NCBI GenBank assembly: GCA_964437505.1
Contig: CAYTGU010000009.1
Coordinates: 1-64,000, forward strand
Reading direction: 5' to 3'
Origin: JAHJDO01 sp964437505
GTDB taxonomy: Bacteria > JAHJDO01
DNA: 64,000 nucleotides
Shown: positions 15,663-24,729 of the stretch, piece after piece
Layout: each line of letters begins with the position of its first letter
Numbering within the stretch: position 1 is the stretch's first letter
Program-made: the position numbers and the translations under genes
The notes under the pieces: generated by a model
What the model was told of the DNA's origin: nothing
The model's input: only the letters and a program-made list of their open reading frames with translations
Database searches by the model: none

Positions 15663-17471
15663 TTATTTTTTCGGAGATGCGTCTTTCTTATTTGTGTATG
15701 TCGTATGCAGAAGATGATGAGATTTTTTCCCGAGCGGCTTTATAAGAAATTCTTCATATAGCTCCTTTACTGCAGGACTTTCGTGAGATTTTCTTAGTTT
15801 TCTGCCTTCATCTTCTTTGTATATTGCCTTTATTCTTGCCTGTCTTACTTCGTTAGTTGTCATTCTCGGCTGTCCGCCTCCACCAATACAGCCTCCGGGA
15901 CATGCCATGATTTCTATAAAGTGATAGGATTTTTTGCCGCTTTTTATTGATTCTATTAGTTTCTTTGCATTTCCAAGACCATGAGCAACAGCAACATTTA
16001 ATGTAACACCTTCAAGAAATCTCCAATCTTGTGTTGTGCCTTCTATCTTGAGAGACGCTTCCTTTAGGCCGTCAAGCCCCTGAATGGGAGTAACATGCAA
16101 TTTATTAAAGGGCAATTCTTTCCCTGTAACAATTTCATACGCCGTCCTAAGAGCTGCTTCCATAACTCCGCCGGTATTTGCGAATATATCCGCAGCACCT
16201 GTTGATATGCCAAGAGGAGCATCCATTTCCTCATCAGGAAGATTCACAAAGTCTATGCCAGCCTGCTTGATAAACCTACCTAATTCTCTTGTTGTCAGCA
16301 CATAATCAACGTCCTTAACTCCGCTGTCGTTCATCTCCTCACGATTGCACTCAAATTTCTTGGCAGTACACGGCATTATAGATACTACAACTATCTCCTC
16401 TTTTTTCTTGCCAATTTTATTTGCATAGTATGTTTTTGCAACAGCTCCGAACATCTGCTGAGGAGACTTGCAGGTGGATATATTTGGAATTAATTCCGGA
16501 TAGAAATTCTCCATGTAATTTATCCATCCGGGCGAACATGATGTAAACATAGGCAAAGCCACATTTTTATCTTTATCAACCAATGCCTTCTTCAATCTTG
16601 TAAGAAGCTCTGTTCCTTCCTCCAGAATAGTCAGATCAGCAGTAAAGTTAGTATCAAACACCTTGTCAAAACCAAGCCTTTTGAGAGCTGCAGTCATTTT
16701 ACCTTTTATCAAAGTACCCGGTTCTAAATCAAAACATTCTCCCAGAGCAGCCCTGATTGCAGGAGCAGTCTGAACAACCACAAACTTGTTCGGATCATCA
16801 ATCGCTTCCCACACTTTGTCAATATCGTCCTTTTCACTTATTGCTCCGACAGGACAAACAGCGGCGCATTGTCCGCACTGAACACAAACAGCCTCTTTAA
16901 GCGTATCAAACTGCCCGGGAGCTATAATCGTATCAAATCCGCGCGCTCTTGGAGCTAATGTATCTACTCCCTGGACATCCTGGCATACACTGACGCATCT
17001 TCTGCAAAGAATACACTTATTAGGATCTCTGACAATGCCGGGAGTGCTTTCATCTAGAGGCATTCTCTCTCTTACGGATTGAAATCTGACTTCCTTAATA
17101 CCATATTCATCTGCTAATTTTTGAAGTTCGCAAGTCTGATTGCGGTCGCAAGTATTGCATTCCCATGGATGGTCGCTTAAAAGCAGCTCCAATATTATCT
17201 TTCTGGCATCACGCACTTTTTTGGTGTTAGTGTGGATCTTCATGCCTTCAGAAACCTTTGTTACACATGAGGGTTGAAGCGCTTTAGCTCCTTCTACTTC
17301 TACAACACACATCCTGCAAGATCCGGGACTCTGAAGATTCTCCAGATAACATAAAGTAGGTACTTTTATTCCTATCTTTTTAGCAGCATCCAGAATCGTT
17401 GTATCTTCTGAAACTTTCACTTGGGTATTATTTACTGTAACGTTCAGCATTTCTTTTGTCTCCTTATCCAT
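15663..17471 (-). CDS. hydA: [FeFe]-hydrogenase catalytic subunit HydA/HndD type
   Basis: Catalyses H2 oxidation or formation at the H-cluster. In order: a [2Fe-2S] domain (C41, C52, C55, C69), a His-ligated 4Fe-4S site (HPWECNTC, C114), two 4Fe-4S clusters (about 153-163 and 196-206), then the H domain. Loop L1 is TSCSPGW (310-316), L2 MPCTAKKFE (366-374), and L3 ACPGGCIGGGGQP with C524 and C528. L1 has Ser where many enzymes have a second Cys. The 602-aa architecture is that of NAD(P)-linked multimeric hydrogenases. It is followed by a CBS gene and preceded 2 nt upstream by NuoF. Confidence 0.95.
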   Translation of the reverse strand: MDKETKEMLNVTVNNTQVKVSEDTTILDAAKKIGIKVPTLCYLENLQSPGSCRMCVVEVEGAKALQPSCVTKVSEGMKIHTNTKKVRDARKIILELLLSDHPWECNTCDRNQTCELQKLADEYGIKEVRFQSVRERMPLDESTPGIVRDPNKCILCRRCVSVCQDVQGVDTLAPRARGFDTIIAPGQFDTLKEAVCVQCGQCAAVCPVGAISEKDDIDKVWEAIDDPNKFVVVQTAPAIRAALGECFDLEPGTLIKGKMTAALKRLGFDKVFDTNFTADLTILEEGTELLTRLKKALVDKDKNVALPMFTSCSPGWINYMENFYPELIPNISTCKSPQQMFGAVAKTYYANKIGKKKEEIVVVSIMPCTAKKFECNREEMNDSGVKDVDYVLTTRELGRFIKQAGIDFVNLPDEEMDAPLGISTGAADIFANTGGVMEAALRTAYEIVTGKELPFNKLHVTPIQGLDGLKEASLKIEGTTQDWRFLEGVTLNVAVAHGLGNAKKLIESIKSGKKSYHFIEIMACPGGCIGGGGQPRMTTNEVRQARIKAIYKEDEGRKLRKSHESPAVKELYEEFLIKPLGKKSHHLLHTTYTNKKDASPKK

Positions 17472-17473
17472 TT

Positions 17474-19117
17474 TTAAGAATAGTTTAATACTATGTTAGG
17501 GTTTTCTCTGGTTACTGGTTCATGCTTTTTATCAGGATTTACTCCTCGGGCAAGTTCCTTTCCAAAATACTTTAGAGCAGAAAGAACAGGTGAAGCAACA
17601 GACTGCCCCATAGGACAAAAAGCTGTAAGCTTAAGTTCCTCAGCCAGCACTTTTATAGTTTCAAGCTCGTCAAAATAGGCTTCCTGTTTTTCCAGACGTT
17701 TGAAAGCGTTATACATCTGTTTTGTACCAATTCTGCATACAGAACATTTCCCGCATGACTCATGAATAAAGAATTTCATGCAGCAAGTCAATAAATCCGC
17801 AATTGAAACTGTCTCGTTCATGATCAATATTGCGCCTGAACCCAGATTATGGCCCAGTGCCTGAAGTGATTTATACTCAAGCGGTTCATCCAGAAGAGCT
17901 GATGAAACAATATCCCCGGCAGTTCCTCCTATTTGAGCCATTTTAAACTTACCGGAAGACATACCTCCTGCATAATCATAAATAATCTCTCGAAGAGTGA
18001 TTCCCATAGGAACTTCAATCAAGCCGGGACGTTTTATATGGCCCAATATGGTATAGACTTTAGTTCCTGGAGTGCTTTCTGTTCCAAACTTTCTAAACCA
18101 GTCAGATCCATTTAATATAATAGGAGCTATATTAGCAAAGGTTTCAACATTATTTACGTTTGTTGGCTTGGATAAAAATCCTGATTCAGCAGGGAATGGT
18201 GGCTTAAGCCTTGGCTCGCCTCTTAATCCTTCCATTGAATTCAGAAGAGCTGTTTCTTCTCCGCAAACATAAGAACCTGCTCCAATCTTAATCTTTACAT
18301 TAAAATCAAAATTCGTGTCGAAAATATTCTTGCCTAATAGTCCTAATTTCTCAGCATCCTTTATGGCTTTTGTTAATCTTTGAATAGAAAGCTGATATTC
18401 TCCGCGAATATAAATGTAAGCAGTATCAGCTCCTATTGCGTATCCGCAAAGCGCCATACCTTCCAGAACCTTATGAGGGTCTCCCTCCATAATCAATCGA
18501 TCCTTAAAAGTGCCTGGCTCTCCCTCATCTGCATTGCATATAACATATTTTTGAGTCTCTTTCGATGCTCTGGCAAATGACCATTTCAAACCTGTTGGAA
18601 ATCCTGCGCCTCCTCTTCCTACAAGTCCGGAATCCTTTACTATCTTAATAATATCTTCGGGCGTTTTTTCCTCTAGAGCCATACCTAACGCTTCATATCC
18701 GCCTGCTCCAATATATTCCTCAATATCTTCAGGGTTAATTTTTCCGCAGTTCTCAAGAACAATTCGACCGTGATGCTGTGTCTTTCTGGAGTCGTAATCT
18801 GTGATATCTATTCCCGAATTAAGTTTTTCCACCAGAAGTAATTTTTTATAGGGTCTGCCCTTAATAAATCTCTCCCGAATAAATTCCGCAACATTCTCTT
18901 CAGTCACATTTCCGTATATCTCACCCGTAGGATATATTCCGAGAACAACTCCTTTGTTGACAGGTCCAATGCTTCCCGTCTCTACAACCTGGATTTGAGA
19001 GGAAAGATCTTGTTTGTTTATTTCAGCAATCAATTTGCTTTTTATTTTTCTTGCCCCCAAAACGACGGTGTCGCCATCTATACCAACTAAAATCTGAGCA
19101 ATGTTTACTTTTGACAT
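17474..19117 (-). CDS. hydB: NuoF-like subunit (HydB/HndC) with a cysteine-free thioredoxin-like domain
   Basis: The flavin/NADH module of the hydrogenase. FMN-binding GRGGAGFPTGLKW, CNADEGEPGTFKDR, and the 4Fe-4S site ESCGKCSVCRIGT...FCPMGQ are intact. Residues 1-110 keep the fold of the N-terminal [2Fe-2S] thioredoxin-like domain (IQVVETGSIGPVNKGVVLGI). However, all four ligand cysteines are absent; the usual TGCxGxC is TGSIGPV. The C-terminal two-cluster ferredoxin domain of classical HydB is also missing. A second, complete NuoF copy lies upstream in the same operon. It may act as a structural or NAD-only partner. Confidence 0.9.
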   Translation of the reverse strand: MSKVNIAQILVGIDGDTVVLGARKIKSKLIAEINKQDLSSQIQVVETGSIGPVNKGVVLGIYPTGEIYGNVTEENVAEFIRERFIKGRPYKKLLLVEKLNSGIDITDYDSRKTQHHGRIVLENCGKINPEDIEEYIGAGGYEALGMALEEKTPEDIIKIVKDSGLVGRGGAGFPTGLKWSFARASKETQKYVICNADEGEPGTFKDRLIMEGDPHKVLEGMALCGYAIGADTAYIYIRGEYQLSIQRLTKAIKDAEKLGLLGKNIFDTNFDFNVKIKIGAGSYVCGEETALLNSMEGLRGEPRLKPPFPAESGFLSKPTNVNNVETFANIAPIILNGSDWFRKFGTESTPGTKVYTILGHIKRPGLIEVPMGITLREIIYDYAGGMSSGKFKMAQIGGTAGDIVSSALLDEPLEYKSLQALGHNLGSGAILIMNETVSIADLLTCCMKFFIHESCGKCSVCRIGTKQMYNAFKRLEKQEAYFDELETIKVLAEELKLTAFCPMGQSVASPVLSALKYFGKELARGVNPDKKHEPVTRENPNIVLNYS

Positions 19118-19120
19118 AGA

Positions 19121-19585
19121 TTATTTCCTTTCTTTTTTTTGAATTTGGCTCAAGATTTCACATATTTTTGCTTCGTTTAAATTGCCGTAAGCTTCCTCGT
19201 TAATCATCATAGCAGGCGCAACTCCGCAAATCCCAAGACAGCTTGTTCCCTCCAATGTAAAAAGACCATCATCAGTTGTTTCTCCGACTTTAACTCCCAA
19301 TTTTGATTCTATAGCTTCGAAAATAGTTTGCGCACCTAGCACATGACATGGAGGACTCTCGCAAACTCTAATTACATATTTACCGCGTGGAGTGAAACTA
19401 AACATGGTGTAAAAAGAAGCAGTCCCCTTAATTTCGGATACAGATATAATCATTTCTCTACTTAGCGTATTAATATCTTCTTCCGTAATGTAGTTCTTCG
19501 GATTTTTGCTCTGAATGTCATGCAGTATCTGCAATAAATTCTCTTTTTTATTCCCGTATTTTTTAGCAATTTCTTTTGTTGTCAT
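19121..19585 (-). CDS. hydC: NuoE-like [2Fe-2S] subunit (HydC/HndA), copy 2
   Basis: A 154-aa thioredoxin-like ferredoxin that passes electrons between NuoF and partner subunits. Ligands are CESPPC (Cx4C) and, about 40 residues on, CLGICG (Cx3C). The N-terminal helical part is typical for NuoE. Its ATG overlaps the end of the NuoF-GltD fusion by 4 nt. It precedes the cysteine-free NuoF by 3 nt, and presumably pairs with it. Confidence 0.93.
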   Translation of the reverse strand: MTTKEIAKKYGNKKENLLQILHDIQSKNPKNYITEEDINTLSREMIISVSEIKGTASFYTMFSFTPRGKYVIRVCESPPCHVLGAQTIFEAIESKLGVKVGETTDDGLFTLEGTSCLGICGVAPAMMINEEAYGNLNEAKICEILSQIQKKERK

Positions 19586-22572
19586 AGTTCTTCCTCTTCT
19601 TTTTTATACTCACAACGCAGACATCTCTCTGCTTCTTTGCAGGCAGTCTTTTTGCTCCATGTTTTTTCAACTTCAGTAAAAGATTTTCTCTCTTTTAAAG
19701 AAATTAAAATGTTATTTGCTCTGTTATGACTAACAGGTTCTTCTTCCGGGTCAAAGTCAACTTCAATTGGATCCATAATATTCCATGGATATTCTTCTCT
19801 GCCGCCGGTTAAATATTTATCAATAGCCTCTGCTGCTATCTGAGCCTCTCCAATTGCCTCTACTACTGTAGAAGGACCTGTTACCACATCACCACCGGCA
19901 AACATATCTTTCATTAACTCTTTATCGAATAAAGCGCCGTGAGACGGTTTCTGCCCGATAGCCAAAATTAATGAATCAATTTTCTTAGCAAAAGAAGATG
20001 CTTCTATCTCAACAGGTCTTCGTCTGCCTGATTTATCAAATTCGCTAAGTCTCATCTTTACAAACTCAACTTCTAACCTATTATTAATTGACCTGACTGA
20101 TTTAATATTTTGAAGAAGCTGTATTTTTATCCCCTCGTTTTCCGCCTCCTTAATTTCCTCTATTTCTGCAGGCATTTCTTCTCTGGTTCTGCGATATACT
20201 ATAGTCACATCTGCGCCAAGTCGTTTTGCTGTTCTCGCAGCATCAATTGCTGTGTTTCCTCCGCCAATAACTACTGTTTCCTTTCCTACTTCTACTTTTT
20301 CCTCGTTATTTACTTTATACAGAAAATCCAATCCGGTCATAACTTTTCCATTATCTATTCCTTCAATGCGAGGCATAATGGAATTTCCTGCGCCGGTAGC
20401 AATATAAAAGGACTTAAAGCCCTGTTTCCTAAGCTCATCAATGCTGATATCCTTGCCTACGTTCGTACCAGTTTTTATTTTTACCCCATATTCACATAAA
20501 GCCTGAATTTCTTTCTCCACAATATTATTAGGTAGTCTATAAGAAGGAATAGCGTATGTAAGCATTCCTCCTGCTTTGGGCTCAGATTCAAAAACAGTGA
20601 CATCATATCCAAGCATAGTTAAAAAATAGGCATTGGATAGACCCGATGGGCCTGAACCGACTACGGCAACCTTTATTCCATTAGAATTCTGCTTTTCAGG
20701 AAAACATTCCAGGTAATCTTCTATTGAATCCGCCATAAAACGCTTTACAGAACGAATGCTTACCGCTGAATCAATATCGTTTCTTCTGCATTTAGATTCA
20801 CACTGGTGAGGACATACACGTCCGCAGACTGCAGGAAACGGATTAGTTTTTAAATGAACCTTTAAAGCCCGCTTAAAATCACCCTCTTTTGTATATGCGA
20901 GATAAGCCGGTACATTTACTGATGCGGGACAGATATTAGAGCACGGAGCATATACTAATTTTGAACATACTCCTGCGCGGCACTTTTTATCCCGGATATG
21001 TTCAATATATTCTTCTCTAAAATATCTTAAAGTAGATAAAATCGGATTAGGAGCGGTTTGACCTAAACCACAAAGAGCAGTCTGTTTTATCTGATAGGAT
21101 AATTCTTCAAGGATATTTAGGTCATCCATTCTTCCTTTTCCGTCACAGATCCTTGTAAGAATGTCCAGCATAATTCGTGTTCCTTGACGGCATGGAGTAC
21201 ATTTTCCGCACGATTCTTCCTGAATGAATTCCATGAAATAGCGCGCCAGATCAACCATGCAGGTATCTTCATCCATAACAATTAATCCGCCGGAACCCAT
21301 AATAGCGCCGAGTTCTTGTAATGATTCGTAGTCAACAGGAACGTTTAAGTGTTGAATAGGAATACATCCGCCGGAAGGGCCTCCGATCTGCACTGCTTTT
21401 AATTTTTTATTATTTGGAATACCTCCCCCGATATCATAGATGATTGTTCCCAACGGCATTCCAATAGGTACTTCAATAAGACCTGTATTGTTTATATCTC
21501 CTGCTAGAGCAAAAACTTTTGTTCCTCTGCTTTTTTCGGTTCCAACAGAAGCAAAATCATCGGCTCCCTGTAAAATTATATAAGGAATATTCGCAAAAGT
21601 TTCGACATTGTTTAGCACTGTTGGGCAGTCGAAAAGTCCCTTCTGAGCAGGGAATGGGGGTTTAGGACGCGGTTCTCCTCTCATGCCTTCTATTGAACGC
21701 ATGAGTGCAGTTTCCTCTCCGCACACAAAAGCACCTGCACCCATCCTGATTTCCATATCAAAATTAAAATCTGTTCCAAGAATATTTTTACCGAGAAGAC
21801 CATTCTCTCTTGCCTGCTCAATGGCAAGTGATAGTCTTTCCACTGCCAGTGGATATTCTGCGCGGACATATACATATCCCTGATCAGCACCAATAGCATA
21901 TCCGCATATCATCATGGCTTCCATGACGCTGTGAGGATCCCCTTCCAAAATACTTCTATCCATAAATGCCCCGGGGTCGCCTTCATCAGCATTACACACC
22001 ACATATTTCTGTTTACCTTTGGATGCAGCAGTAAAGCCCCACTTCAAACCGGTTGGAAATCCTGCTCCCCCACGTCCCCTAAGCCCTGATCTTTTGATTT
22101 CTTCTATTACTTCAGGCGGAGTCATTTCTGTCAATGCTTTTCCAAGAGCCATATATCCGTCAGCAGCAATATACTCCTCAATATCAAGCGGATTGATAAT
22201 CCCGCAATTCCTGAGGGCTGTTTTTTTCTGAAGCTTGAAGAAATCAATATCATTGAACATTTCCACCATTTCTTTTGTTTTTGGTTTTTTGTAAAAGAGA
22301 CGTTTAACTACTCTTCCCTTTAGCAAATGTTCACGGACAATTTCTTCCGCATCTTCAGGTTTAACTTTCTGGTAAAATACTCCGTCTGGATAAACAATCA
22401 TAACCGGACCTAACTCACAGGTTCCCATGCATCCGGTAGTAATAACATCAACTTCATTTTGAAGACCCACTTTGTTTATTGCTTTCTCCATTGCTCCCTT
22501 AACGCTCTCTGCACCGGAAGAAATACAGGCGCCTCCATAACAAAGAAGAACATGTGTTCTTAAATTATACAT
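19582..22572 (-). CDS. NuoF-GltD fusion: flavin/NAD subunit joined to an NAD(P)H-binding glutamate-synthase-small-subunit-like module
   Basis: A 996-aa fusion. Residues 1-110 are a thioredoxin-like [2Fe-2S] domain with C11, C16, C48 and C52. The NuoF core follows with GRGGAGFPTGLKW, CNADEGDPGAFMD and ESCGKCTPCRQGT...LCGLGQ. From about residue 540 a GltD/NfnB-like part begins with the APCSNICPAS and VCGRVCPHQCESKC cluster motifs. It continues with FAD GSGPSGLSNAYFL, NAD(P) VIGGGNTAIDAAR plus VYRRTREEMPAE, and FAD AGGDVVTGPSTVVEAIG. Related NfnB-like subunits occur in NADP-linked electron-bifurcating complexes. This protein is the probable route from the hydrogenase to NADP(H). Spacing of 15 nt from NuoE. 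Confidence 0.93.
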   Translation of the reverse strand: MYNLRTHVLLCYGGACISSGAESVKGAMEKAINKVGLQNEVDVITTGCMGTCELGPVMIVYPDGVFYQKVKPEDAEEIVREHLLKGRVVKRLFYKKPKTKEMVEMFNDIDFFKLQKKTALRNCGIINPLDIEEYIAADGYMALGKALTEMTPPEVIEEIKRSGLRGRGGAGFPTGLKWGFTAASKGKQKYVVCNADEGDPGAFMDRSILEGDPHSVMEAMMICGYAIGADQGYVYVRAEYPLAVERLSLAIEQARENGLLGKNILGTDFNFDMEIRMGAGAFVCGEETALMRSIEGMRGEPRPKPPFPAQKGLFDCPTVLNNVETFANIPYIILQGADDFASVGTEKSRGTKVFALAGDINNTGLIEVPIGMPLGTIIYDIGGGIPNNKKLKAVQIGGPSGGCIPIQHLNVPVDYESLQELGAIMGSGGLIVMDEDTCMVDLARYFMEFIQEESCGKCTPCRQGTRIMLDILTRICDGKGRMDDLNILEELSYQIKQTALCGLGQTAPNPILSTLRYFREEYIEHIRDKKCRAGVCSKLVYAPCSNICPASVNVPAYLAYTKEGDFKRALKVHLKTNPFPAVCGRVCPHQCESKCRRNDIDSAVSIRSVKRFMADSIEDYLECFPEKQNSNGIKVAVVGSGPSGLSNAYFLTMLGYDVTVFESEPKAGGMLTYAIPSYRLPNNIVEKEIQALCEYGVKIKTGTNVGKDISIDELRKQGFKSFYIATGAGNSIMPRIEGIDNGKVMTGLDFLYKVNNEEKVEVGKETVVIGGGNTAIDAARTAKRLGADVTIVYRRTREEMPAEIEEIKEAENEGIKIQLLQNIKSVRSINNRLEVEFVKMRLSEFDKSGRRRPVEIEASSFAKKIDSLILAIGQKPSHGALFDKELMKDMFAGGDVVTGPSTVVEAIGEAQIAAEAIDKYLTGGREEYPWNIMDPIEVDFDPEEEPVSHNRANNILISLKERKSFTEVEKTWSKKTACKEAERCLRCEYKKEEEEL

Positions 22573-22587
22573 AATGATATTCCCGCC

Positions 22588-23079
22588 TTATTTATATTGT
22601 TCTAATATTTCGTTTAATTTTTTAGAAGACATTCTGCCATGAACATCTTTATTGATCATAATGACCGGAGCTAATCCACAGGCTCCTAAACATCTTTGCG
22701 CTCCAAGAGAAAACCTTCTATCTTCAGTAGTTTCGCCAATCTTGATACCAAGTTTTTTTTCAAGTGCTTCTAATATTTTTTTTGCGCCTCTGACATAACA
22801 AGCAGTACCCAAACATACGGTGATAGTGTGTCTGCCCGTAGGAAAAAGCTTAAAGTAGGAATAAAAAGTGACCACTCCGACAACTATACTTACAGAGATA
22901 TCCATTTCTCTGGCTACAAAACTCTGTACTTCAGGCGGAAGATATCCAAATATTGTTTGAGCCATGTGAAGGACAGGAATTAAATATCCTTTTTTGTGCT
23001 TATTTACATCAATGAACTCCTTAAGTTGAGCGTACTTCTCTTTATCTGTTAGTTCCTTTTTTTTGCAAAGACATTCCAT
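22588..23079 (-). CDS. NuoE-like [2Fe-2S] subunit, copy 1
   Basis: 163 aa with ligands CLGTAC and, about 40 residues later, CLGACG; HMAQTIFGYLPPEVQSFVA is the NuoE helical block. It lies between the small [2Fe-2S] protein (2 nt) and the NuoF-GltD fusion (15 nt), so it is probably the partner of that fusion, while copy 2 partners the other NuoF. The two NuoE copies are clearly different in sequence and are not a recent duplication. Confidence 0.93.
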   Translation of the reverse strand: MECLCKKKELTDKEKYAQLKEFIDVNKHKKGYLIPVLHMAQTIFGYLPPEVQSFVAREMDISVSIVVGVVTFYSYFKLFPTGRHTITVCLGTACYVRGAKKILEALEKKLGIKIGETTEDRRFSLGAQRCLGACGLAPVIMINKDVHGRMSSKKLNEILEQYK

Positions 23080-23081
23080 AA

Positions 23082-23447
23082 TTATTTTCCCTTAGAAAAA
23101 AGATATTTTCCTGCAATCTGACCATTTAAAATATGCTTCTCAAAGATTTCTTCCGCAGCTTTTAAGTCAACTTTTCCATAAACCACTGGCTCCTTATCTT
23201 CTACGTAAACCTGAATCATAGGTTCCTGTTCACAAAATCCAGCGCAACCGGAGGTGGTGATTACAATATCGTCCCTATTGCTCTTTTCAATAAGATCTGC
23301 CAGTGTGTTCATCGTTTGCCTTGCTCCAGCAGCAATACCACAGGTTGCCAAGCAAACAACAATTCTAACTTTGTGTTTTCCCGATCGCATCTGAAGATTT
23401 TTCTTTACCTTATCCCTTATCTGCTTTAGCTCTTCTAGATTTTTCAT
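23082..23447 (-). CDS. Thioredoxin-like [2Fe-2S] ferredoxin
   Basis: A 121-aa stand-alone version of the domain found at the N-terminus of HydB. The ligand pattern is CLATCGIAAGA and SGCAGFCEQEP, with VKL-type strands between (VDLKAAEEIFEKHILNG). Small proteins of this kind accompany multimeric [FeFe]-hydrogenases, for example upstream of hydABC in Thermotoga-like gene clusters. It could supply the cluster missing from the cysteine-free NuoF domain (inference). Overlaps the ATPase gene by 4 nt. Confidence 0.9.
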   Translation of the reverse strand: MKNLEELKQIRDKVKKNLQMRSGKHKVRIVVCLATCGIAAGARQTMNTLADLIEKSNRDDIVITTSGCAGFCEQEPMIQVYVEDKEPVVYGKVDLKAAEEIFEKHILNGQIAGKYLFSKGK

Positions 23448-24013
23448 AACTCTCCTTTATATTTATTACCGAATTGTGTGTTAATACCAATTCTTTTAAG
23501 CTCTTTATCAATAGATTGATAAACGAAATTCTGTATTTCTTTATGCCGTATATCAGAAAGCCCCATAGTGTCTCTAATTTCTTTTGTATTAAGCACTTGT
23601 TCGTTTTTGCCTTTTTCTCCCTTTATTAAAACCTCAAAATTAATTTCCGGCCATGAGCGCATAGCATCAACAAAAACTTTTGCCAGATTACCAAATGGTT
23701 TGGCATCAATATGAGAAATATCCGTCTCAAATTTGAGAGATGTTCCGGTTCCTTTCAATTTGGAAATCCTGAGAAATCCGTCTGTATTTTCCGCTGTTTT
23801 CTTTAAAAGTGGAAGTCCTAATCCAACCTTTCGTTCTTTTCGAGAAGTTACAAACGGATCTGTCACGTCTTCACTCTTAACACCTCTGCCATTATCCTTT
23901 ATTTCGCAAAAAAATATATTATTGTGAAAATCTAGTATGACTTTAACTTCAGTTGCCCCTGCAGTAACTGAATTTTCCAAAATATCAAATAAGTGATCTG
24001 CTAAATCTTTCAT
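23444..24013 (-). CDS. GHKL-type ATP-binding protein (histidine-kinase-like ATPase fold)
   Basis: 189 aa. The N box is HLFDILENSVTAGAT, the G1 box DNGRGV and the G2 box KVGLGLPLLKK, so ATP binding is likely. There is no dimerisation His domain or sensor, so it is not a complete sensor kinase. The C-terminal third is unassigned. Similar small ATPases precede hydrogenase genes in other anaerobes. A switch role, acting on a partner protein as anti-sigma-type kinases do, is inference. Confidence 0.8.
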   Translation of the reverse strand: MKDLADHLFDILENSVTAGATEVKVILDFHNNIFFCEIKDNGRGVKSEDVTDPFVTSRKERKVGLGLPLLKKTAENTDGFLRISKLKGTGTSLKFETDISHIDAKPFGNLAKVFVDAMRSWPEINFEVLIKGEKGKNEQVLNTKEIRDTMGLSDIRHKEIQNFVYQSIDKELKRIGINTQFGNKYKGEL

Positions 24014-24729
24014 TGTTTATTTTTTCCAAAGAAATTTTTCAAAGATGAAAAGTCATTAATTTCTTCATTAATATCTTCCATGAAAAAGAGCCCTATTTCA
24101 TCAATAGTATGACTGTCAGAACCTGCTATTACTGGGAAACCATCCCAAGTATTAGATAGGTGAAAACTTTCTTTTTGCCATTTGAATTTGGAAATTTCCA
24201 CCGCATCAAAATCTGCTTTTGGGTCTAAAAGCCCCAATTGACTGAGCATGCTGAACCTATCTTTATCAATATGTGCAGGAACTGCCAGCCCACCTAAATT
24301 GTGAACAAGTTCAATAAGCTTATCTAATCCAATATTCAGAGCCGTCTGCCTTAATTTGTTATCAAGTTCAACAATCTCTCCATTCAAATCATAAAGCACT
24401 TGATGTCCAAAAATTTCCGAATTATTGCTTGCCTTTGGTAAATAATCATCTATTTTCTTATTTAATTTTAATAGACTTTCAGTATCAGGGAAATATGCCA
24501 AAAGATGTACTTCTTCTCTGGTTGTTAGCTCAACACCGGGAATAACCACAACCTGATCTTTTTTACTTAACTGACAGGCTGCAATTGAATGCTGAACAGC
24601 ATTATGGTCAGTTATGGAAATAACGTCTAAATTTCTTTTTGATGCCATATCTAAAATCATCCCCGGTGACATTTCATCATCACAACAAGCTGAAAGAGCA
24701 GAATGAATATGCAAATCAATCCGTTTCAG
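24010..24729 (-). CDS. PHP-domain metal-dependent phosphoesterase, CTG start
   Basis: N-terminal DLHIHSALSACCDDEM (metal-binding HxH) and ITDHNAV, then GVELTTREEVHLLAYF and PVIAGSDSHTIDEIG complete the trinuclear PHP site. Such proteins hydrolyse phosphoester substrates; the substrate is unknown. ATG is absent. CTG at 24727-24729 overlaps the upstream stop as CTGA and is preceded at 7 nt by GGAGG. It encodes the expected KRIDLHIHS N-terminus, so I take it as the start over a TTG inside the motif. Confidence 0.85.
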   Translation of the reverse strand: MKRIDLHIHSALSACCDDEMSPGMILDMASKRNLDVISITDHNAVQHSIAACQLSKKDQVVVIPGVELTTREEVHLLAYFPDTESLLKLNKKIDDYLPKASNNSEIFGHQVLYDLNGEIVELDNKLRQTALNIGLDKLIELVHNLGGLAVPAHIDKDRFSMLSQLGLLDPKADFDAVEISKFKWQKESFHLSNTWDGFPVIAGSDSHTIDEIGLFFMEDINEEINDFSSLKNFFGKNKQ

